64,000 nt of DNA from Mycolicibacterium bacteremicum. GTDB taxonomy: Bacteria > Actinomycetota > Actinomycetes > Mycobacteriales > Mycobacteriaceae. Below, piece by piece: positions 17,992 through 27,177 of the stretch (the first letter of the stretch is position 1; every line of letters starts with the position of its first letter). Position numbers and translations under genes: made by a program. The stretch covers positions 1 through 64,000 of the forward strand of contig NZ_CALUAE010000032.1 of assembly GCF_943913955.1 (NCBI RefSeq), read 5' to 3'. The notes beneath the pieces are model-generated. The model saw nothing but the letters and a program-made list of their open reading frames with translations. It made no database searches and was not told where the DNA came from.

Positions 17992-19892
17992 CCGGCCGCG
18001 GAGGTGCCCGCCGCGGGGCGGTTGTCGCCCTGGTGGCGCTGGCGGCGCTGGCCGGGATGACAGCCGCGGTAGTCGGCGCGATGTCTCTGGCTGACGCACT
18101 GACAGCCACCGGTCTACCGAACCCCGGACCGGTCACGACGTATGGGCTCCCCGCGGTGCGCGCAGCAGGCGAGATCGCCGCGGCAGCGGCCGTCGGGGGA
18201 TTCCTAGTGGCCGCGTTCCTTATTCCGCCGCAGTCCAGCGGTGTCCTCGATGTGGGCGGATATCGCGCTGTACGGCTCGGCGCTGCCGCCTCGGCGGTGT
18301 GGTCGATCTGTGCGGCACTGCTCGTGGCCTTGAGTGTCTCCGACGTGTCCGGGCTCCCGCTGCACCAACTCGGCATGGCGGATATCTGGGCTGCTGCGGA
18401 TCTGGTCGAGATTACGAATGCCTGGCGGTGGACGGCGGTATTGGCGGCGGTCGTCGCGGTGGCCGGTATCCCGGTGCTGCGGTGGACACTGACACCGCTG
18501 CTGCTGCTGGGTTCTCTCGTGACGCTGGTCCCGTTGGGGTTGTCGGGTCACTCGTCCTCCGGTGGTGCCCATGACATGGCGACCAACAGCCTGCTCATCC
18601 ATTTAGCGGCGGGCGCGTTGTGGGTGGGGGGACTGCTGGCGCTGCTGGTCCATGCGTGGCGCGTCGGAGGGCACCTCGACGTTGCAGTGCAGCGTTTTTC
18701 GACCGTCGCGCTGTGGTGCTTCGTCGCGGTGGCGTTGAGCGGCACCATCAATGCGGCGCTGCGGATCGCACCCGAAGAACTGTCCAGTAACTACGGGTTG
18801 CTGCTCGTGGGCAAGGCGCTGGCACTCCTAACCCTCGGCCTGCTGGGGTGGTGGCAGCGACGTTCGGTGATCGAGCGGTTGCTTCAAGACCCTGTCGAGC
18901 GCACGCCCTTGGTGCGCTTGGGACTTGTCGAAGCGATGATCTTCGCGGTGACGGTCGGTATCGCGGTGGGTCTCAGTCGCACGCCTCCGCCGCCGAAACG
19001 TGTCGAACCGTCTGCAGCGGAGATGGCCATCGGTTTCGTGCCGTCCGGGCCGCCCACCCTGGCCCGCATCTCGCTGGACTGGCGATTCGACTTGATCCTG
19101 GGATCTCTCGCCATTGTCCTGGCGGGCCTGTATCTCGCCGGTGTGCGCCGACTGGGACGGCGGAAATCGCTGTGGCGCAGGCGCCGGACGATCTGCTGGG
19201 GGACCGGGTGTCTCGGACTCCTCGTGGTGAGTTCGTCGGGCCTGGCCACCTACATGCCGGCGATGTTCAGCATGCACGTCGTTGTCCAGACGTTGTTGTC
19301 CACTGTGGTGCCGCCGTTGTTGGTCGCGGGCGCACCGGTACAGCTTGCGTTGCGTGCGCTACCCGCGACACCGGGCCCGGCGCGTCCGGGTCCCCGGGAG
19401 TGGCTCACTGCCCTGCTGCGCTCGGGTTTCGGGCGGACGATGACCGATCCCGTTGTCGTGTCGGTGGCTTTCGTGGCGGGGATCTTCGTGTTCTACACCG
19501 CCCCGGTGTTCGAGTTCGCGGTCAGCAATCACAGTGCCCACGTGTTCAGCAACATCTACTTCCTGGTGGCGGGGTGCCTGTTCTTCGGTGTTCTCATGCG
19601 CGCGGCCTGTATCGCCCGCCAACGTAGTCTCATGATAATCAGCGCAGTGGCAACCTATTTCGTTCTCGGTGTGCTGCTCCGATTGCGCACGGATGTCCTT
19701 GGGGAGTTCTTCTACCGATCGATCAAGCTGGACTGGCACACCGACCTGCTCGCCGACCAGCGTCTCGGTGGCGCGGTCGCAATCTCGACGGCGGTGGCCG
19801 CTACGGTGTTCGGTGCCGGCGTCCTGGCGTGGTCGCGCAGGCGGGCACACACGCGGGACAGCGAGATCACCAGTGAGGCCACCGTTCAGTGA
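17988..19892 (+). CDS. CopD-CtaG fusion protein (copper import and oxidase assembly)
   Basis: Two membrane domains in one chain. The N-terminal CopD-type domain (about residues 1-310) has many helices, including GHSSSGGAHDMATNSLLIHLAAGALWVGG, whose histidines suit copper transfer. The C-terminal caa3_CtaG domain (about 350-620) has MHVVVQTLLSTVVPPLLVAGAPVQLALR and NIYFLVAGCLFFGVLM. The arrangement and size match M. tuberculosis Rv0102. GTG 17988 overlaps the resB stop (GTGA) and is used instead of the open frame from 17910. It probably moves copper across the membrane for assembly of the island's oxidase subunit I. Confidence 0.9.
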   Translation: MTGRGGARRGAVVALVALAALAGMTAAVVGAMSLADALTATGLPNPGPVTTYGLPAVRAAGEIAAAAAVGGFLVAAFLIPPQSSGVLDVGGYRAVRLGAAASAVWSICAALLVALSVSDVSGLPLHQLGMADIWAAADLVEITNAWRWTAVLAAVVAVAGIPVLRWTLTPLLLLGSLVTLVPLGLSGHSSSGGAHDMATNSLLIHLAAGALWVGGLLALLVHAWRVGGHLDVAVQRFSTVALWCFVAVALSGTINAALRIAPEELSSNYGLLLVGKALALLTLGLLGWWQRRSVIERLLQDPVERTPLVRLGLVEAMIFAVTVGIAVGLSRTPPPPKRVEPSAAEMAIGFVPSGPPTLARISLDWRFDLILGSLAIVLAGLYLAGVRRLGRRKSLWRRRRTICWGTGCLGLLVVSSSGLATYMPAMFSMHVVVQTLLSTVVPPLLVAGAPVQLALRALPATPGPARPGPREWLTALLRSGFGRTMTDPVVVSVAFVAGIFVFYTAPVFEFAVSNHSAHVFSNIYFLVAGCLFFGVLMRAACIARQRSLMIISAVATYFVLGVLLRLRTDVLGEFFYRSIKLDWHTDLLADQRLGGAVAISTAVAATVFGAGVLAWSRRRAHTRDSEITSEATVQ

Positions 19893-20515
19893 CATCTCGA
19901 TCATCTGGCGACGATGCTCCGGTTCAGTCCGGCAGCGCGACGGTGGTGCAGGCCGTCGGCCTCAGTACCGCTGCGCTGGTCCTCGGATTCTGGGCGCTGG
20001 GTGCGTTGGCCACAACAGTGTTCACCGCGGGCTTCGTCGGCGGTCTGGTGCTGTGGCTGCTCGCGCCCGGAAAGGGTTCCTGGGCCGACATCCGGTGGCC
20101 GTATTGGGCAGCCCTGGCGCTGTTTCTCGCGCACCGTGTCGAAGAGAAGCACTGGGGGTTCTTCGCGTTCCTGTCCTCGGTGACAGGGGTGCCGACACCG
20201 GAGATCACATCCGCGCCGGTGCTTTCGTTGATCGTGGTGTCTGTGGGTGCCTGGCTGATGGTGCCCGTCCTGATGCGGAGGGGACATCCACTCGGGCGAT
20301 ACCTGGCTTGGACGTTTTTCGCCTCGCTGGGCATCGCTGAACTCGCCCACTGGGCGGTGTTCCCATGGTTTGGTCCGACCGGTATCGGCTACGTCCCCGG
20401 GATGGCGACGGTGCTCGTGCTCGCCCCGGTCGCGTGGTGGGGGATGTGGCGGCTTCGGCGCGGCCGCCCTGCAGACCGCGCCACAGCTGGTGATGAGTCC
20501 GCCGGTCAGTCCTGA
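19889..20515 (+). CDS. HXXEE-domain membrane protein
   Basis: A 208-aa polytopic membrane protein. The motif H-R-V-E-E followed by K-H-W (about residue 80) marks the HXXEE family (PF13787), of unknown function; further His residues in helices (ELAHWAVF) could bind metal. It starts GTG overlapping the preceding stop by 4 nt and closes the resB-copD/ctaG operon, so a role in haem or copper handling for oxidase assembly is possible but unproven. Confidence 0.7.
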   Translation: MTSRSSGDDAPVQSGSATVVQAVGLSTAALVLGFWALGALATTVFTAGFVGGLVLWLLAPGKGSWADIRWPYWAALALFLAHRVEEKHWGFFAFLSSVTGVPTPEITSAPVLSLIVVSVGAWLMVPVLMRRGHPLGRYLAWTFFASLGIAELAHWAVFPWFGPTGIGYVPGMATVLVLAPVAWWGMWRLRRGRPADRATAGDESAGQS

Positions 20516-20622
20516 GTCGGGTGGGGGACGGTACGCAGGTAGAGATGCCGTGCTTGGGTAGGTCCGGCCACTATGGGCGGCGCCCGTCCGTCGGGAGACG
20601 CTAAAACCACTACCCGAGTTAG

Positions 20623-20639
20623 TACTGAGTATCTCAGTA
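20623..20639. promoter_or_regulatory. BlaI-type operator, class A (perfect dyad) at ctaD
   Basis: TACTGAG-TAT-CTCAGTA is a perfect 7-3-7 dyad about 75 nt upstream of ctaD and only 10 nt from a class B site, the one promoter where both kinds occur together. Confidence 0.82.
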
Positions 20640-20649
20640 GTAGTCTAAT

Positions 20650-20668
20650 CTACGTATCTAGGTAGTAG
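20650..20668. promoter_or_regulatory. BlaI-type operator, class B (degenerate right half) at ctaD
   Basis: CTACGTA-TCTAG-GTAGTAG: the left half is exact and the right half matches 4 of 7. It lies between the class A site and the ctaD ribosome-binding site. Confidence 0.6.
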
Positions 20669-20712
20669 ATGGTGCGCTTCGTGCGGAGTGCCCGTGGCAA
20701 CAGGAGGTTTCG

Positions 20713-22458
20713 TTGGTAGCCGAAGCGCCCCACGTCGGAGATCTCGAGGCGCGCCGTCCGTTCCCGCAGCGGATGGGGCCCAAGGGAAACCTCATCTACA
20801 AAATGATCACCACGACTGATCACAAGGTGATCGGCATGATGTATGTGGTCACCTGCTTCGGGTTCTTCATGGCGGGTGGATTGATGGCGCTGCTGATGCG
20901 CACCGAGCTGACGGTGCCGGGCCTGCAGTTCCTGTCCAACGAGCAGTACAACCAGCTGTTCACCATGCACGGCACGGTGATGCTGCTGTTCTACGCGACC
21001 CCGATCGTGTTCGGCTTCGCCAACCTGGTGCTGCCGCTGCAGATCGGCGCCCCAGATGTCGCCTTCCCGCGGCTCAACTCACTGTCCTACTGGCTGTTCC
21101 TGTTCGGTGCGCTGATCGCCATGGGCGGCTTCATTACCCCCGGTGGCGCCGCCGACTTCGGCTGGACCGCCTACACGCCATTGTCGAACGTCATCCACAC
21201 CCCAGGGGCCGGAGCGGATCTGTGGATCGTCGGGCTGATCGTCGGTGGTCTGGGCACCATCCTCGGCGCGGTCAACATGATCACCACCGTGGTCTGCATG
21301 CGTGCCCCCGGCATGACCATGTTCCGGATGCCGATCTTCACCTGGAACATCCTGGTGACCTCGATCCTGGTGCTGCTGGCCTTCCCGCTGCTGACGGCCG
21401 CACTCTTTGCCTTGCTCTCGGATCGCCACCTCGGATCGCTGATCTATGACCCGGCCAACGGTGGTGTGCTGCTGTGGCAGCACCTGTTCTGGTTCTTCGG
21501 GCACCCGGAGGTGTACATCATTGCGCTGCCGTTCTTCGGCATCGTATCCGAGATCTTCCCGGTGTTCAGCCGCAAGCCGATCTTCGGGTACACCACCCTG
21601 ATCTACGCGACGCTGGGTATCGCCGCCTTGTCGGTCGCGGTGTGGGCGCACCACATGTATGCGACCGGTGCTGTACTTCTTCCGTTCTTCAGCTTCATGA
21701 CGTTCCTGATCGCGGTGCCCACGGGTATCAAGTTCTTCAACTGGATAGGCACGATGTGGAAGGGGCAGTTGACCTTCGAGACACCGATGTTGTTCTCGGT
21801 GGGCTTCCTGATCACCTTCCTGCTCGGTGGTCTGTCGGGTGTGCTGCTGGCCAGCCCGCCGCTGGACTTCCACGTCACCGACAGCTACTTCGTCATCGCG
21901 CACTTCCACTACGTGCTCTTCGGCACCATCGTGTTCGCCACCTACGCGGGCATCTACTTCTGGTTCCCGAAGATGACGGGCCGGCTGCTCGACGAGCGGC
22001 TGGGCAAGCTGCACTTCTGGTTGACCTTCCTGGGTTTCCATGCCACCTTCCTGGTCCAGCACTGGCTGGGCAACGACGGTATGCCGCGTCGCTACGCCGA
22101 CTACCTGCCCAGCGACGGCTTCACCACACTGAACGTCGTCTCCACCATCGGCGCGCTGGTGTTGGGCGTCTCGACGCTGCCGTTCGTGTGGAACGTCTTC
22201 AAGAGCTGGCGTTACGGCGAGCCGGTCGTGGTCGACGATCCGTGGGGCTACGGCAACTCCCTGGAATGGGCCACCAGCTGCCCGCCGCCGCGGCACAACT
22301 TCACCGAGCTGCCCCGGATCCGTTCGGAGCGCCCGGCATTCGAGCTGCACTACCCGCACATGGTCGAGCGGATGCGCGCCGAGGCCCACATCGGCCGTGC
22401 GCACGGGCCCGACGACGGGGATGTGACCAGGCTTGACGACGAGAACGTGCGCACCTGA
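20713..22458 (+). CDS. ctaD: Cytochrome c oxidase subunit I (aa3-type), second copy
   Basis: Catalytic subunit of a haem-copper oxidase. All key ligands are present: low-spin haem His86 and His399, CuB ligands His264, His313 and His314, cross-linked Tyr268 (GHPEVY), and haem a3 His397. The K-channel Lys in PTGIKFFNW and the Glu in FFGIVSEI are retained. It is 581 aa, about the length of mycobacterial CtaD. TTG 20713 is chosen because AGGAGG (20702-20707) precedes it. Subunit II (ctaC) is not in the window, while subunit III is at 27468; the two are separated and oppositely oriented but share BlaI-type operators. This is probably an inducible paralogue that replaces or supplements the chromosomal subunit. 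Confidence 0.96.
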   Translation: MVAEAPHVGDLEARRPFPQRMGPKGNLIYKMITTTDHKVIGMMYVVTCFGFFMAGGLMALLMRTELTVPGLQFLSNEQYNQLFTMHGTVMLLFYATPIVFGFANLVLPLQIGAPDVAFPRLNSLSYWLFLFGALIAMGGFITPGGAADFGWTAYTPLSNVIHTPGAGADLWIVGLIVGGLGTILGAVNMITTVVCMRAPGMTMFRMPIFTWNILVTSILVLLAFPLLTAALFALLSDRHLGSLIYDPANGGVLLWQHLFWFFGHPEVYIIALPFFGIVSEIFPVFSRKPIFGYTTLIYATLGIAALSVAVWAHHMYATGAVLLPFFSFMTFLIAVPTGIKFFNWIGTMWKGQLTFETPMLFSVGFLITFLLGGLSGVLLASPPLDFHVTDSYFVIAHFHYVLFGTIVFATYAGIYFWFPKMTGRLLDERLGKLHFWLTFLGFHATFLVQHWLGNDGMPRRYADYLPSDGFTTLNVVSTIGALVLGVSTLPFVWNVFKSWRYGEPVVVDDPWGYGNSLEWATSCPPPRHNFTELPRIRSERPAFELHYPHMVERMRAEAHIGRAHGPDDGDVTRLDDENVRT

Positions 22459-22477
22459 TCTGCAGGTTGACCGCAAT

Positions 22478-22507
22478 CATGCATACATGCGTATACTTGC
22501 ATATATG
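22478..22507. promoter_or_regulatory. AT-rich dyad, probable ArsR-type metal-responsive operator
   Basis: ATAC-ATGC-GTAT (22483-22494) flanked by TGCATA repeats runs up to the start codon of the P-type ATPase gene. It does not resemble the BlaI sites. Its closeness to the ATG suggests a leaderless or near-leaderless transcript. Confidence 0.5.
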
Positions 22508-25000
22508 AACGATCGAGGATGCAACTCCCGCCGCGGCGATCAATCTCAGTCCACCAGTTCGTTGGCGCTCGCATTGGCAGATCTGCTTCCCGACGCCGAC
22601 CAGCGCTGCACGGATCGGCTCACCTACGACCTTGCTGCGGACGCGATCATCCAACAGGCGCACATCATCGCCGGTCAGGGCAGCGTGCCTCGACTCTGTG
22701 TCCACTACAACGCCGCGGAGGTCGCAGAAGACGACGTCGAACACCGCACGCAGCGCGCGGCGGCCGAGATAGCCGGCCGCTATGGACATCTGCGGTGGTC
22801 AGTCAAAGACGATGAAGCTCAGCCCGTTCTGCGACGCTTGCGTGAAACGGTAGGAGTTGTTGCGGCAGAGATAATTCCGGGCGCAGTGGCGGTGGAGTTC
22901 GAACGTGCGAAGGTCACCGCCCAGGAGCTCGTCGAGCGTATCGGTGAAAGCCCGTACCCGTCGGCGGTGCCGGCCACTGTCGGTCACGACCCCGATCACG
23001 ATCACGACAGCCACCAGCACAGTCGCGACGGAATCTTCGGTGAGCGAAGCGAACTGATCTTCGCTGGGCTTTCCGGTGCCCTTCTGCTCGCAGGCTGGAT
23101 GATGGCTGCGTTCACCGACACGCCGCGTCCGGTGGAGCTCATCGCCTATAGCCTGGCTTTCTTCTTCGGCGCCTACTACACCGTGCAAGAGGCCTACGCC
23201 AGTGTGCGGTACGGAAAGTTTGAGATCGACTTCTTGATGCTGGTGTCGGCCACTGGTGCGGCCGCACTCGGCGAAGTCGCCGAGGGCGCGCTGCTGTTGT
23301 TCCTGTTCAGTGTGGGGCACGCCCTGGAGGGCTATGCCATGGGCCGCGCGCGCCGGGCGATCGAAGCGCTGGCCGAGCTCACACCCACGACCGCCCTGGT
23401 GCGCCGCGGCGGCACGGGGGAGACCGAGGCCGTTCCGATCGCGCAGGTGCGGGTCGGCGACATCGTCGTGGTGCGTCCCGATACGCGGGTGGCCGCGGAT
23501 GGTTTCGTGGTGGCGGGGACCAGCAGTGTCGATCAGGCTCCGGTGACCGGGGAGAGCGTGCCGGTGGACAAGAGCCCGGCCACCGATATCGCGGCGGCCG
23601 CGGCCGCTCCCGAACTCGTTGACGCTGCAGCGCGGGTGTTCGCCGGGACGATCAATGGTGCCGGCGCGTTGGAGATCCAGGTGACCCGGGTCGCCTCGGA
23701 CTCGACGCTGGCCCGGGTTGTTCGGTTGGTCGCAGCGGCGCAAACCAAAACGACCTCGGCCCAACGGTTTACCGATAAGTTCCAGCGTATCTTCGTTCCC
23801 ACCCTCCTGGCGGGGGTCGGGTTGCTGCTGTTCGCGGGGCTGGTCGTGGACGAGCCTTTCACCGCGACCGTGTACCGCGCGTTGGCGGTGCTGGTCGCGG
23901 CCAGCCCGTGCGCGCTGGCGATCGCCACCCCGAGTGCTGTGCTGTCTGCGGTGGCCCGCGCCGCCAGGGCCGGGGTCCTGGTCAAGGGTGGCGCGGCGTT
24001 GGAAGAGCTTGGTCGGGTCCAGGTCCTGGCCTTCGACAAGACCGGCACTCTCACCCAGGGGCGCCCACGCATTACCGACGTCATCGCCACCACCGCCGGC
24101 GGGGACACCGAACTGCTGGCAGTCGCCGTCGCGGTCGAAGAGCACAGCGATCATCCACTGGCGCGTGCCATCGTGCGTGATGGGCGGGAGCGACTTTCCC
24201 TACGGCGGGTGCCTCAGGCAACGAATGCGCGCGCGGTGACCGGCCGCGGGATCGCCGCCACCGTCGGCGGAGTCGAGATCCGGATAGGCAAACGCGAGAT
24301 GTTCGACGAGGCCGGCCAGCATCTGCCAACCCAGTTGGCCGCCGATGTCACCTATCTCGAGCAGTCCGGGCGCACGACGATGCTGGTTCGCGCCGGTGAC
24401 CGGTGGCTGGGCGCGATCGGGCTGATGGATACACCGCGTCCGGAGGCCGCCGCGGTCATCGACCGCCTGCAACACCTTGGCATCAACCAGACCGTGATGC
24501 TGTCGGGGGACAACCAGCGGGTGGCCGACGCGGTGGCCGCGCAGGTGGGCGTTGGCTATGCGCGCGGGGACCTGATGCCCGACGACAAGGTGACTGAGAT
24601 CAGTGCGCTACGTCATCGCGGCGGCCGAGTCGGCATGGTCGGCGATGGCGTCAACGACGCACCGGCAATGGCGCGGGCAAATGTCGGCATCGCCATGGGC
24701 GCTGCGGGATCGGATGTGGCCCTGGAGACCGCCGATGTGGCGCTGATGGCCGACGATCTGAAAGCGCTGCCGTTCGCGGTAGACCTCAGCCGCCGCACCT
24801 CGCGCGTCATCAAACAGAACCTGTGGGCGAGTTTGGGCATTGTGGCGGTGCTGATCCCGGCGACCGTTCTGGGTCTGGGTATCGGGCCGGCGGTGCTCAT
24901 CCACGAGGGTTCCACGCTCATCGTGGTGTTCAACGCTCTTCGCCTGCTCGCCACGCCCATGTCGCCACTGAGCGCCACAGGCGGGAAAGGATCCGACTGA
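22505..25000 (+). CDS. P1B-type metal ATPase with His-rich N-terminal region (SPC/HEGST type)
   Basis: Metal-transporting P-type ATPase of 831 aa. Membrane site Ser-Pro-Cys469, phosphorylated Asp511 in DKTGTLT, HP motif SDHPLAR, MLSGDN, MVGDGVNDAPAM, and a last-helix motif HEGST, the combination typical of the P1B-4 (Co/Zn/Fe/Ni) group that includes CtpD and CtpJ. The N-terminal 185 residues contain a degenerate metal-binding-like domain and a His/Asp cluster (HDPDHDHDSHQH). ATG 22505 follows the AT-rich operator directly; the frame is open to 22433 inside ctaD. It is coupled to the cyclase gene by a TGATG overlap. Substrate is not determinable from sequence alone. Confidence 0.9.
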   Translation: MNDRGCNSRRGDQSQSTSSLALALADLLPDADQRCTDRLTYDLAADAIIQQAHIIAGQGSVPRLCVHYNAAEVAEDDVEHRTQRAAAEIAGRYGHLRWSVKDDEAQPVLRRLRETVGVVAAEIIPGAVAVEFERAKVTAQELVERIGESPYPSAVPATVGHDPDHDHDSHQHSRDGIFGERSELIFAGLSGALLLAGWMMAAFTDTPRPVELIAYSLAFFFGAYYTVQEAYASVRYGKFEIDFLMLVSATGAAALGEVAEGALLLFLFSVGHALEGYAMGRARRAIEALAELTPTTALVRRGGTGETEAVPIAQVRVGDIVVVRPDTRVAADGFVVAGTSSVDQAPVTGESVPVDKSPATDIAAAAAAPELVDAAARVFAGTINGAGALEIQVTRVASDSTLARVVRLVAAAQTKTTSAQRFTDKFQRIFVPTLLAGVGLLLFAGLVVDEPFTATVYRALAVLVAASPCALAIATPSAVLSAVARAARAGVLVKGGAALEELGRVQVLAFDKTGTLTQGRPRITDVIATTAGGDTELLAVAVAVEEHSDHPLARAIVRDGRERLSLRRVPQATNARAVTGRGIAATVGGVEIRIGKREMFDEAGQHLPTQLAADVTYLEQSGRTTMLVRAGDRWLGAIGLMDTPRPEAAAVIDRLQHLGINQTVMLSGDNQRVADAVAAQVGVGYARGDLMPDDKVTEISALRHRGGRVGMVGDGVNDAPAMARANVGIAMGAAGSDVALETADVALMADDLKALPFAVDLSRRTSRVIKQNLWASLGIVAVLIPATVLGLGIGPAVLIHEGSTLIVVFNALRLLATPMSPLSATGGKGSD

Positions 25001-25533
25001 TGTCTCTGCCCTGTGCTGCTGATGATTTCGAGCATGAAGACACGCGATTGGTGGTTGTGTTCGCCGATATGGCGGGGTTCACCACGTACACCGAAACCTA
25101 CGGCGATCACGAGGCCGCGCAGTTGGCGACCTCGTTCGCCGACATCGCTACCAGCGTCCTCGGGCCGGGTGATGAGGTGATCAAGACTCTTGGCGACGCG
25201 GTCCTGGTGACCAGCGGATCCACTGGCGCAGCCGCCGAATTCCTGCGGCGCCTGCGCGGGGCGACGACGCAAATAGCGGGTTTCCCGCTGTTGCGGGCAG
25301 CGATGAGTGAGGGTCGGCTCGTCAGGCGAGGAGGTGATGTGTTCGGTGCGACCGTCAACACAGCGGCGCGGTTGGTCGCGGCCGCCGGGCCGGGGCAGGT
25401 GATCGCTGATCGCGCCGCAATCGCTGATGTCGGAAACGTCGAGGGCATCGCCCTGACACCGTTGGGTTTCCTGCCGTTGCGCAACATCGGTTCGCCGGTG
25501 GAGGCGTTTCTCGTTGAATTCGACCCACTATGA
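25000..25533 (+). CDS. Class III adenylate/guanylate cyclase catalytic domain protein
   Basis: Single-domain cyclase of 177 aa. It shows the first metal-binding Asp in VVVFADMAGFTTYTE, the second in IKTLGDAVLVTS, and the GATVNTAARLVAAA segment with the Asn/Arg that stabilise the transition state. No sensor or membrane domain is attached. The start overlaps the stop of the metal ATPase (TGATG), so both are made together; a link between metal export and cAMP signalling is implied but unproven. It converges with the L,D-transpeptidase gene. Confidence 0.82.
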   Translation: MSLPCAADDFEHEDTRLVVVFADMAGFTTYTETYGDHEAAQLATSFADIATSVLGPGDEVIKTLGDAVLVTSGSTGAAAEFLRRLRGATTQIAGFPLLRAAMSEGRLVRRGGDVFGATVNTAARLVAAAGPGQVIADRAAIADVGNVEGIALTPLGFLPLRNIGSPVEAFLVEFDPL

Positions 25534-25540
25534 ATCCGGG

Positions 25541-26413
25541 TCAGATCTGCCAGTCCTGCGCGCCGTCGTTCTCGTCGTAGATGCCGACCGAGTTCTTGAC
25601 GACCACCGGGTCGCCGCTGCCGAAATTGTCGAAGAACCATTGGGCGTCGGCGGGGCTGAGGTTCGGGCAGCCGTGGCTGACATTGCGTACGCCCTGATCC
25701 TTCACCGACCAGGGTGCTCCGTGCACGAAGATGCCGGCATTGTTGATTCGGACTGCATCTTGAACCTTGATCCGGTAGCCCTCGGCTGAATCGATGGGCA
25801 CACCGTAGGTGGAGGAGTCCATCACGATGTCGGCGAACTTCTCCAGCACGTAGTACGTGCCGTTGGGGGTTTCGTAGCCAGCCTTGCCCAGCGACACCGG
25901 CATGGTTTTGATCAACTCGCCGTTGCGCATGATTTCCATTTGTTTGGTGGTGTCATCGATGGTGGCGACCTGCGCCTCTCCGATACGGAAGCTCGACTTG
26001 GTTCCCCCTGCGTCGATGTCGACGGTGGTGCCGGCAGGCCAGAAGTCCAGAGGCCGCCAACGTAGTTGGGTGTCGCTCATCCAGTAGAACTTCCCCGGGA
26101 CCGGGGGGCTGGATGAGATGCGGACTGCATCCTGGGCCAGGGGCCGGTTGGCGATCGGACGTTGGAAGTTCACGACAATCGGCTTGGCCACTCCAACGGT
26201 CGAGCCGCTGACGGGGTTGAATGATGGGGGAGCGAAAACGTAGGGCCCGGTATACGGTTCACGATTCTGACCTGCGGGCACCGCGGAGGCATCACCGGGA
26301 ACAACGGGTGCCGGTGGCTCTGCAGGCGCTGTCGGCGTACCCGACAACGCGACTACCATCAGGGCTGCCGCTGCCGCCGGCCAAGAGCGAAACGAACTGC
26401 CTGCAACGCGCAT
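25541..26413 (-). CDS. L,D-transpeptidase, short form
   Basis: Secreted enzyme that makes 3-3 cross-links in peptidoglycan, a reaction resistant to most penicillins. After a signal peptide (about 1-31) comes an Ig-like domain (about 60-145) and a YkuD catalytic domain with HGAPWS and SHGCPN; the nucleophile is Cys249. At 290 aa it has one Ig-like domain, shorter than LdtMt2. Its start lies 2 nt after the stop of the DsbA-like gene, so both form one minus-strand operon under the operator at 27143. The pairing is repeated at 29725-31769. Confidence 0.9.
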   Translation of the reverse strand: MRVAGSSFRSWPAAAAALMVVALSGTPTAPAEPPAPVVPGDASAVPAGQNREPYTGPYVFAPPSFNPVSGSTVGVAKPIVVNFQRPIANRPLAQDAVRISSSPPVPGKFYWMSDTQLRWRPLDFWPAGTTVDIDAGGTKSSFRIGEAQVATIDDTTKQMEIMRNGELIKTMPVSLGKAGYETPNGTYYVLEKFADIVMDSSTYGVPIDSAEGYRIKVQDAVRINNAGIFVHGAPWSVKDQGVRNVSHGCPNLSPADAQWFFDNFGSGDPVVVKNSVGIYDENDGAQDWQI

Positions 26414-26415
26414 GG

Positions 26416-27069
26416 TCAGCCCTTTAGAGCTTGGTCAACTGCATTGGACATGTCGTCGTAGGTACGAAACTCCAGTTGCTCCCCGTTGAGAAAAATCGTG
26501 GGGGTACCGCGCACGCCGAGTGCTTCGCCATCGGCGACGTCGATGTTGATGCGCTCCAGGGTCGCCGGATCGTTATAGGCGGCGTCGAACGCGGTCAAGT
26601 CCAGGTCCAATTCGGAGGCAAACCCGCGAAAGGTTTCATCAGCCGGGACTTGTTGTTCGCCCCATTGGCTTTGTGTTTCGAACATCTTCTTGTACATCGG
26701 CTCGAACTTGCCCTGCCTGGCGGCGGCTTCGACGGCACGCGCCGCACGTTCGGCGTTGAAATGCGATTCGATAGGAAAGTAGCGGACAACGAAATTCACG
26801 CGGTCGCCGTACTCGGTGCGCAGCTGCTCCACCATCGGAAACGCAGCCCGGCAGGCCTCGCACTCGAAATCAAGGAATTCCACAAACGTGACGTCACTGT
26901 CGGGGACGGAACTGAGGCGATGACTGTCGTCCCGAACGAGCTGGCCGGGATCGGCGACATCAGCCGACGTCGTTGACGTCGCATCCTTGACCGACAAGTA
27001 CACGCCCGCGCCGATGATCGCGGTGATCACCACAAATGCGGTGAGAAGAAGTCGTGTGAGCGGAGCCAA
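26416..27069 (-). CDS. DsbA-like membrane-anchored thiol oxidoreductase, first copy
   Basis: One N-terminal membrane helix (about 5-27) and a DsbA-type thioredoxin fold with active site Cys70-Glu-Ala-Cys73 and a GTPTIF cis-proline loop. It is strongly similar along its whole length to the second copy at 31080 (shared EFLDFEC, RYFP, FNAERAAR/FNGERAAR, WGEQ, GEALGV). It is transcribed with an L,D-transpeptidase whose active cysteine must stay reduced or be protected; a redox role for that enzyme is an inference. A class A operator lies 75 nt upstream. Confidence 0.88.
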   Translation of the reverse strand: MAPLTRLLLTAFVVITAIIGAGVYLSVKDATSTTSADVADPGQLVRDDSHRLSSVPDSDVTFVEFLDFECEACRAAFPMVEQLRTEYGDRVNFVVRYFPIESHFNAERAARAVEAAARQGKFEPMYKKMFETQSQWGEQQVPADETFRGFASELDLDLTAFDAAYNDPATLERINIDVADGEALGVRGTPTIFLNGEQLEFRTYDDMSNAVDQALKG

Positions 27070-27142
27070 CGGGGCACGTCCTTGTGGTGAGTGGGCCTCG
27101 CCGCGCCGGACATGTCAGACTGCGGCCGTACACCCGACTATA

Positions 27143-27159
27143 TACGGAGTAACTCAGTA
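27143..27159. promoter_or_regulatory. BlaI-type operator, class A (one mismatch)
   Basis: TACGGAG-TAA-CTCAGTA precedes the minus-strand dsbA-ldt operon and differs from the perfect dyad at one position. Confidence 0.75.
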
Positions 27160-27177
27160 GACAGCAGCGCGTGGTCG

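Noticed and set aside
21079..22476. 465-aa minus-strand frame opposite ctaD
   Set aside because: Gln/Glu/Arg-rich antisense shadow of a gene with complete oxidase ligands.
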